Positions 58,363 through 64,000 of a stretch of DNA of 64,000 nt are shown piece by piece. The DNA lies in contig JADJFT010000008.1 in the NCBI GenBank assembly GCA_016708465.1, positions 196,590 through 260,589 on the forward strand, given 5' to 3'. The notes under the pieces are model-generated. The model saw only the letters and a list, made by a program, of their open reading frames with translations. It searched no databases and had not been told where the DNA came from. How positions within the stretch are numbered: position 1 is the first letter of the stretch; each line of letters starts with the position of its first letter. The translations under genes were made by a program, and so were the position numbers. The stretch is from Rhodanobacteraceae bacterium. Its GTDB lineage: Bacteria; Pseudomonadota; Gammaproteobacteria; Xanthomonadales; Ahniellaceae.

Positions 58363-58863
58363 TCACAAGACAAGTTGCTGACACAGCATCGTCAACGCAC
58401 TCATCAAATCGGCCCTTTCTATGCCGCTCGCGGACAGGCTTTTTGAACTGCCTGCCCTCATCGGCCTACGGCACACCAAGGCCAACAGTTCGGCGTAGTG
58501 CGCGGCCGCAACGTCATCGATAAGGAAATCAGATTCAGGTCGAGCCGTTGACGTCAACTTGGCCGAATTCAATGAACCATTTTTTGATCGCCTCGTGTGT
58601 CGCAAGCTTCGCCGTTCAAGTCGCCGGTTCAAGCGCGCCGAAGCCGCGAGAACTGCTCTTGCCAGTCGCCCGAGCTGAATGCCCGCGGCTCGCACACGCC
58701 CCGAGCACGTGCGTCGACCTTCTTTCGAATGCCCGTCACGAAACAATGCGATGCCGACGGCCACAGTCGCCGCAGAAATGGAACCGATAGCGCCGACGGC
58801 GTTCCAATCGACAGTGCAAGCCGCGGTCAGTGCGTTGCAGATTCCAAGGCCCACAGTAGCCAC
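58363..58863 (-). CDS. Hypothetical protein with N-terminal membrane helix
   Basis: 166 residues from a GTG at 58863. The start has a hydrophobic stretch VDWNAVGAIGSISAATVAVG, of a type common in small membrane proteins of phages and mobile elements. A basic middle (RLARAVLAASARLNRRLE) and a helical end follow. No family can be named; a frameshift further upstream cannot be excluded. Confidence 0.5.
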   Translation of the reverse strand: MATVGLGICNALTAACTVDWNAVGAIGSISAATVAVGIALFRDGHSKEGRRTCSGRVRAAGIQLGRLARAVLAASARLNRRLERRSLRHTRRSKNGSLNSAKLTSTARPESDFLIDDVAAAHYAELLALVCRRPMRAGSSKSLSASGIERADLMSALTMLCQQLVL

Positions 58864-58945
58864 CCGTTCAATAGGAATGCTGAGCGAACTTTACCGTAGC
58901 ACCGAGGGTGCAACATCACGCAGCCTTTCGACCGATAGCGGTCAA

Positions 58946-59257
58946 TTACTCGGGTGCGCTGCGCGGCGGCTGTTCGCATGATGACAAAGGACCGTTCCCG
59001 GCTTCGGAGGTCGTCGCGCGCCGCGTTGAAGCCGGCCGGTGCCAGTCGTGGGTGCCGGCACTGCGGACCCATGTCGGATTCCCTGCCTTGCGTAGCGTGC
59101 GATCGATTGCGTCGCCCGGACAGCTTCTGTCGGCCTCAGGCAGCGGCCCCAGTAGATGCCGCGCGGCAGATGGCTTTCGTAAGCGATCAGTCTCCGCCGA
59201 TGAGCGCCTGACGGCCCAGCACAGCGCCACCAATGTTGCGATCAGCACGATTTCCAT
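58946..59257 (-). CDS. Hypothetical small membrane protein (low support)
   Basis: 103 residues starting MEIVLIATLVALCWAVRRSS, a single hydrophobic helix followed by a basic, proline-poor tail. It lies between the tyrosine recombinase and the other small genes on the same strand. The antisense frame contains CxxC pairs, so coding direction is uncertain. The rest of 58864-59368 shows nothing else. Confidence 0.35.
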   Translation of the reverse strand: MEIVLIATLVALCWAVRRSSAETDRLRKPSAARHLLGPLPEADRSCPGDAIDRTLRKAGNPTWVRSAGTHDWHRPASTRRATTSEAGNGPLSSCEQPPRSAPE

Positions 59258-59368
59258 CGTTTTCCACCTTCCTGCGGCCGCACGAGTGTATGCGCACGAC
59301 CAGGCCTACCACGGTGACCGCGCCAGAAAAGCCAGCCGAGAACAAGCGCGTCGACGGCGCGCCGATGG

Positions 59369-60259
59369 CTAGCGCATGTACACACTCTTCACCCAGCGAC
59401 CGCGGCCATCGCCATGCCCCAAGTCCAGGCTGGTTGCTGCCAGCGCCTCGCGTTCGGACATGCCTGAATGCATGTATGCATGAACCTGGTCGCGGGCGAA
59501 CGCGTAGCGTGCGGCGTGTGGCTCGATGACGGCGCGATTGCACCAGCCGTGATAGATCGACCGGGCTTGCTTCAGTCCAGTGACGTCGCACTTGTCGGCA
59601 CGTTGCACCAGGAACCCGCCCTGGCGCTGCACCAACTTCAGCGCGTACGCGACCGCTTCTTGCGCTGCCGCGACATTCTGGACGCGCACTCGCCGGGCTT
59701 TGCCGCCCTTCGTGCCGGCGATCACATTGACGGCGCCAACGACTTCGAGTTCGCGCTGCCACCGCTGCAAGGTGTCGGACCGAGCGTGGATCGCCTCATT
59801 GCCGCGAAGACCGAGATGCCGCTCCAGCCCCAGCAATCCGGCAAAGCCGGGGCGCCCTCCGGAAACGGCATGGTTCCGCGCATCTTGGTATTGCTCGTCC
59901 GACATCGCGGTCTTCGTCCCAACACGGGATGCGCCGCCAATGCCAAGCGCCTGGTTCGACAATTCACGAGCGGCGGCCACGCCCGGAGCGCCACCCTTCC
60001 TCAATGTCGTGCGGAGGTGGGCCATCTCGTTCTGAATCGTCCGGAGCCCGGCTGAATCTTTCAGTCGCTGCTCGACATAGGCGCGCAGATGGCGGCCGCC
60101 GATGTCGCCGAACTTCGCGAAGTGGGTAAACCCCTGGTCGAACATCATGTCGACGAACCGATGGATGGTTCGGGTGCGCGCTTCGCGCGTCAGATGCGAA
60201 CCACCCAGGGCGGCAACGATGCCCATCATCACCGCCAGAAATTCCGATTTCTTGCTCAT
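59369..60259 (-). CDS. Tyrosine recombinase/integrase domain protein
   Basis: 296-residue recombinase from ATG 60259 (preceded by GAGGAATGAC), with a SAM-like N-terminal core-binding region and a C-terminal catalytic region. The catalytic set can be followed: Arg152 (HLGLRGNEA), Lys184 (AGTKGGKARRV), His248-x2-Arg251 (EPHAARYAF), His282 (DLGHGDGR) and the nucleophile Tyr294 (VKSVYMR). This resembles the 'integrase domain' proteins seen inside ICEs rather than classical phage integrases. It may act on the element itself, but the enzyme for the tRNA-Val site may be another one near the far end. Confidence 0.87.
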   Translation of the reverse strand: MSKKSEFLAVMMGIVAALGGSHLTREARTRTIHRFVDMMFDQGFTHFAKFGDIGGRHLRAYVEQRLKDSAGLRTIQNEMAHLRTTLRKGGAPGVAAARELSNQALGIGGASRVGTKTAMSDEQYQDARNHAVSGGRPGFAGLLGLERHLGLRGNEAIHARSDTLQRWQRELEVVGAVNVIAGTKGGKARRVRVQNVAAAQEAVAYALKLVQRQGGFLVQRADKCDVTGLKQARSIYHGWCNRAVIEPHAARYAFARDQVHAYMHSGMSEREALAATSLDLGHGDGRGRWVKSVYMR

Positions 60260-61024
60260 GTCATTCCTCATGTTCCGATGCATTGCCGCGCTGACGGCTG
60301 GGTGGGGGAGCCCTTTCACCCCGGTTGTTTCAGCCCTCAGCGCGACGATGTTGATCGGTGAGTAACGGGCCCCGCCGCATGACCGGACAACTCCGATCAC
60401 TGGCACCGCATGCGCGGCTGCAGGGGCGACCCTTTCGGGCGGGCTGGAAACAACTTGCTGTGTGCTCGTAGACGAGCAGGTGGCCGAATACGAACGGCCT
60501 TGTTATTGAATTTGCCTGGCGTCACTGGCTCGCTGACCAGAAGATTTGAGCGCCATGGCGGTTCTCCGGCGAAGCGTCGCGTGCGTCACTCTTTCGGTCT
60601 CACTGAAAGCGCACGAAGCCGGGCGCAGCCTTGCCCCGAAAGCGGGCCAAGAGAAGCAAGGGAGTCGGATCAAAGAGCGCAGAATGTCGGCTCGTGATCC
60701 GGATCGACTGGCGAAGACGTTCTGTCGAGATCAATGCAAAGAAGTCACTCGGATGTCGAGTGCTGAATTGATCGGGATCGAATCCGCCGATCATTCTTGG
60801 GCTGCGACACGCGTGGAAGCAATACGGCTTCCGGGGCGTTGCAGCGAACCCGGCAGGCTTCAAGGGCCAGTGGGTTGGGGGAGTGGGGCAATCCAGCCCA
60901 GTCAGTTGAGCGGCTTCGCTCGAACGACGTGAAAATTACACGCTGTCCGATGAGCGCGCAACAGAATCGCTTAGCCGATGCGCAGCGACCTGCAGCGGAA
61001 CCATTGGCGTTGGGCGCGGGCGGA
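60260..61024. other. Long non-coding or unresolved stretch inside the island
   Basis: 765 bases between the tyrosine recombinase and the next gene. Short frames exist in several directions (for example 60600-60863 minus) but none has recognisable features. A perfect small hairpin TGCTCG-TAGA-CGAGCA lies near 60463-60478. Possible place for a promoter or transfer/replication origin; nothing more specific is visible. Confidence 0.4.
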
Positions 61025-61592
61025 TCATTGAACCAGTGCGCGCATGTATCGATGCGGGCCGTCTTTGACGCGGCAGATGGCGCCAGCGTCCACCAGTCGG
61101 GTGAACAAGTGGTCGAACGGAGCGTAGAGATTCGGAATCAGCAGGTTTTCTTCCGGGGTGAAATACCAGGTCACTGACGGTCTCCTTGAAATATCCGGCC
61201 GAACGCGCGTTCATCATCGCGGCGTACTGTGCGAGGAACAATTCGCCCAGCACAAATTCCACGCCAATCTCGTTGCGCGCCCAACGTGCGGCATCGACCT
61301 GGCTGATGTACGCGCCTGGCGGTTCGTCCTGAATAAATTTTCGATAGACCCTGGCCTGCCAATAGACTGGATGGGCGTTGTAAACCCATGCGTCCTTGTG
61401 CCATTGCTGCAGCGCCTTGCCGACCGCAGGGGAATCCAGTTGCCGCACCAACTCTTCGAACGGATGGCGGTCGCGGAGCCAGCGCTCGCGCAGCAGATTT
61501 TCCACGAACTCCGGACGAGTTCGATCATGAAGAGATGCCAGCATTGATTCGTACGGCCTCCGAAGATCGTGTCGTATCAACTCGCGTCTCAA
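61025..61592 (-). pseudogene. Frameshifted conserved hypothetical protein
   Basis: Protein-like throughout but not assigned to a family. The first frame reads TRPEFVENLLRERWLRDRHP, DAWVYNAHPVYWQARVYRKF and YISQVDAARWARNEIGVEFV, then loses sense after FKETV. The next frame continues WYFTPEENLLIPNLYAPFDH, LFTRLVDAGAICRVKDGPHR to a stop at 61025. One extra base near 61171-61180 explains the break; restored length is 188 residues from TTG 61592 (172 from ATG 61544). The protein is rich in aromatic and charged residues. It directly follows the CoiA-like gene, 3 bases apart, suggesting one operon. Confidence 0.6.
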
Positions 61593-61595
61593 TAC

Positions 61596-62398
61596 CTAGT
61601 TGGCTTCCTTCGCCTGCTGCTTGCTCGCCTGCAACGCGCATTTGGCCTCGACACCCTTGGCCTCGACCTTGATCTGCTGATTGCGCTCCCGAAACGCCTG
61701 CTTGAATTCGTAGGCTGCCACTCGCCACGCGGCAGCTGCGGCCGGGTGCGATATCCATTGGCGATTTCTCGGCTCATCAAGAACAAGGCGCTCGAACTCG
61801 GTCTCGTCCAGAGCTTGGTCGAGCGTTACTGGGTCAGGTCGATCTCGAACAATCGCATACCGTCCGATTGCGCTTTGCGCCAATTGACGCCGTTGCCGTC
61901 ATGTCGCACCCGGATTTGGATCAACAGTTCGCCGTGTTCGTCTGTCGCTGTCACGTCCGGGACGTAGTCGCCCCGGGACTGCCCTTGGACAGCTGATTGG
62001 AGTTGCACGACGTGGGCCGGAAACTCGACTCGCCGACCAATAACGAGTGTGCCGCGATCGTCATGCTTTCTTTCTGGGTTGGGCATGTCCATCGCCCCAT
62101 CCCAGCATGGAAGCTGGATACGCAGACGATCCTCGATCAGCTGCGTCGCCATTCGGTACAAGGCAGATTCAAGGTCGCCACGGCAGTCGGTCTCGCGGTA
62201 GTGGGCGAAATGCGGTCGACGATTGGCGCTATCTGGCGTCGTGGCGATCAGCGGTGCCTTGCAGACAAGACAGACGCATCCGCATTCGAGTCCCGGCGGC
62301 ACCTGCGTCGCGGTCCACATGCGACCGTCTTTCAATCCGAAGGGAACACGCAGATAGTCGGTGGTGTCTTGAGCAGTTGTTGAATAGGTCGGGTTCAT
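61596..62398 (-). pseudogene. Frameshifted CoiA-like family protein
   Basis: Resembles the competence CoiA-like group, which has a zinc-binding N-terminus and a PD-(D/E)XK nuclease-like core. Visible features: CVCLVCKAPLIATTP (CxxC), RRPHFAHY, CRGDLESALYRMATQLIEDR, DYVPDVTATDEHGELLIQIR (Asp ... Gln-x-Arg in the place of the nuclease E-x-K). The first frame ends FEIDLTQ; the second continues TLDQALDETEFERLVLDEPR to KQQAKEAN at 61596. One missing C in CCC (61831-61833 on the plus strand as GGG) restores DLTPVTLDQAL and 267 residues. Function in mobile elements is unknown. Confidence 0.7.
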
Positions 62399-62407
62399 GC
62401 CGCCGAA

Positions 62408-62665
62408 TTACAGATTGAAAGTCTCAGATCCTGCGAACGGCACTGTCGAGATCACTCGTTCGCAATGCCGCGTGGGCGCCAAGACGAGTCCGGGTTCCGC
62501 AAAATGTTCCAGCAGAAGGAATTGATCCCTGAGTCGTCCAGCAGCGAGGTAGCGAGCGCGGATCGCCGACCCGGCATCGACGAACACATTTGGGATCGAT
62601 GGTCGCACCGCAATGCGCAATTCCCGCGGCGTGCTTGTCCGTGCGGCTAGACTCAGGCCGATCAT
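62408..62665 (-). CDS. Hypothetical protein, about 85 residues
   Basis: Starts MIGLSLAARTSTPRELRIAV and continues VFVDAGSAIRARYLAAGRLR and FAEPGLVLAPTRHCERVIS. The frame reads evenly as protein and lies directly upstream of the CoiA-like gene on the same strand (9-base gap). No family recognised. The divergent SNF2 helicase gene begins 70 bases away, so both directions start from this short region. Confidence 0.45.
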   Translation of the reverse strand: MIGLSLAARTSTPRELRIAVRPSIPNVFVDAGSAIRARYLAAGRLRDQFLLLEHFAEPGLVLAPTRHCERVISTVPFAGSETFNL

Positions 62666-62735
62666 GAGAGGCGATTGCGGCCCAAGGCAATTGGGCAAGC
62701 GATCGTCATAACTTCGACGGAGAGGCGCGATTCAC

Positions 62736-64000
62736 GTGGCTCAATTCATTACGGACGTTCAGGCGAAGTACTTCGCGTGGGATCTCACAAAGCGACGACG
62801 GGGCGGAGATCTTGATCGCATCGGCCAGGCGCTCTTTGACGCCGCAGTCGATCTCAACCCCCATCAGATCGAGGCTGCGCTCTTTGCGCTGCGCAATCCA
62901 CTGTCCAAGGGCGTGCTCTTGGCGGATGAAGTGGGACTTGGCAAAACGATCGAAGCAGCACTGGTTCTAGGGCAGTACTGGGCGGAGCGTCGGCGACGGC
63001 TGCTGGTGATCTGCCCGGCGTCCTTGCGCAAGCAGTGGGCGATCGAACTGGCTGAGAAGTTTCATCTGCCAACTCAGATCATCGACGCGGCCACATGGGC
63101 ACAGTCACGCAAGTCCGGCGTGTACAACCCGCTCGACCAGGACGTGATCAGCATTGTGTCCATCCACTTTGCGGCCAGGATGGAACGGACGATCGGCGAC
63201 ATTCGCTGGGATCTGGCCGTGATCGACGAGGCGCACAAGCTGCGCAATGCATATAGGGAGAGCCACTCGACAGGGCAGGCCATCAAACGGGGGCTGGGTG
63301 GTGTTCGCAAGCTGCTACTGGCTTGCGACGCTCCTCTGCAGAACTCGTTACTAGATCTGTACGGTCTCTCAACCTTGATCGATGAGCATCTGTTCGGTGA
63401 TCGCGTCAGCTTTCGATCGCGCTTCATGCGCGGCGACGCCTCGATTCCGGAACTGAGGAGACGACTGGCGGACTTCTCGATGCGCACCCTGCGCCGCGAT
63501 GTTCTGGAATACGTCCAGTACACCGAGCGCAAGCCGCTGACGTTCCCTTTCACTCCCGGCGACAACGAGCAGCGCGTCTACGACCTGGTATCCGGCTCGC
63601 GCCGCCGCGTCCTACCGGCGTACCGACACGGCAAAGGCACGCGGTCGGCGCTGATCTTGCAAGCTGCTCGCATCGATCCGCTAGAGCGGTTGTTGCGACT
63701 CTGGGGGCGGTCTGCCGGCCATCCGTCTCGAAGCCCGCCAGGTGGAACAAGGTGACTGGCTTGCAGAACTGATCGCGAGCGAAGATTTCGATGTTGAGGA
63801 CGTGATCGAAGAAGACGGCGAGGCCGAGGAGCCGGAAGCATCTGGCGATTCGATGCCGCAGATCGACAGAGACAAGCTGCGTGCGGAGATCGCCGAACTC
63901 GATCAGTGCCTCTTGGTGGCACGCGGCGTGCGTGAAGATCAGAAGTCGCACGCGCTGCTCAAGGCGCTGGACATTGGCTTCGGGCGCATGTCCAGCATCG
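62736..64000 (+). pseudogene. SNF2-family DEAD/DEAH helicase, several frameshifts near 63.65-63.72 kb; runs off the window
   Basis: Superfamily 2 ATPase of the SNF2/RapA-like type. The clean part (to about 63650) has LNPHQIEAALFALRNPLSKG, Walker A LADEVGLGKTIEA, CPASLRKQWAIELAEKF, Walker B VIDEAHKLRN and a motif III region reading LLLACDAPLQNSLLDLYGL, where TATPLQN is expected; three extra bases could explain this. Beyond 63650 the sense moves through at least three frames (KLLAS, ARAVVATLGA, GLPAIRLEARQVEQGDWL) and continues to the window end, so the gene is longer and not simply ended by the stop at 63755. Helicases of this type often stand beside restriction-like methyltransferase genes, which would lie beyond the window. 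Confidence 0.75.

Larger units (their letters stand above)
38904..64000. mobile_element. Integrated genomic island / ICE-like element, right end outside the window
   Basis: Starts at the tRNA-Val half-site and extends past the window. It carries cargo (ART-like protein, Gabija-like pair, Czc-type metal resistance), then mobility and maintenance genes (excisionase-like HTH, replication-type HTH protein, serine recombinase, tyrosine recombinase), and small unshared proteins. Gene orientation, spacing and content change sharply at 38.95 kb from the compact core operons to the left. No conjugation genes are visible, so whether it is self-transmissible cannot be said. Confidence 0.7.

Noticed and set aside
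58954..59211. Plus-strand frame with CRHCG and PCVACD pairs, possible zinc ribbon
   Set aside because: The cysteine pairs may be chance in GC-rich DNA; no start site or family support, and an opposing frame with a membrane helix is at least as likely.
1..64000. rRNA genes, intact tRNAs, CRISPR arrays, complete insertion sequences
   Set aside because: Scanned for by eye; apart from the tRNA-Val half no T-arm signature stood out, and no transposase genes or repeat arrays were recognised.

Overview
The window looks like a gammaproteobacterial chromosome, most probably order Lysobacterales (Xanthomonadales). The evidence is the run leuS-lptE-holA-nadD-rsfS-rlmH-maf-rng-yhdP, the yajC-secD-secF block next to trmJ/suhB, the glutaryl-CoA dehydrogenase and YaeQ neighbourhoods, the moderately high GC, and frequent GTG/TTG starts. 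This is a judgement from gene content and order, not from a database search.

Positions 1-38.9 kb are ordinary core chromosome. From left to right: a broken AEC transporter, a PiT phosphate transporter with its DUF47 partner, TauE/SafE and CorC/HlyC membrane proteins, an ExoD-like protein, a solute-binding protein overlapping a GGDEF-EAL c-di-GMP enzyme, trmJ and suhB, secF/secD/yajC, a few single genes (ATL, CnoX-like thioredoxin, amidohydrolase), the leuS-to-yhdP cluster, gcdH, a DHH phosphoesterase, a histidine phosphatase, yaeQ, a fused alpha-keto-acid dehydrogenase E1, a HAD hydrolase, an M1 aminopeptidase and a dicarboxylate/amino-acid:cation symporter.

At 38,904-38,948 there is an isolated 3' half of a tRNA-Val (anticodon CAC), cut at the anticodon loop and followed by its terminator. 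This is the usual footprint of a tyrosine-recombinase attachment site. Everything to its right reads as one integrated genomic island or ICE whose far end lies outside the window. Its cargo is (a) an ADP-ribosyltransferase-like orphan protein; (b) a Gabija-like defence pair (OLD-family ATPase/TOPRIM nuclease plus UvrD-like helicase); (c) a heavy-metal resistance locus with a MerR regulator, a recognisable MerR-type operator/promoter and the array CDF-DUF3703-CzcI-like-CzcC-CzcB-CzcA-PII-like-truncated EptA-P1B-4 ATPase; (d) mobility and maintenance genes (excisionase-like HTH, replication-type HTH protein, serine recombinase with a long inverted repeat upstream, tyrosine recombinase, small unknown proteins); (e) at the right edge, a CoiA-like protein and two unknown genes divergent from a SNF2-family helicase, possibly the edge of another defence module.

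An unusual number of genes carry single-base frameshifts, in housekeeping genes (secF, suhB, yhdP) as well as cargo, and most lie in short homopolymers. Uncorrected indels in the assembly are the simplest explanation. Disrupted genes are listed as pseudogenes, with the position where the frame can be restored.
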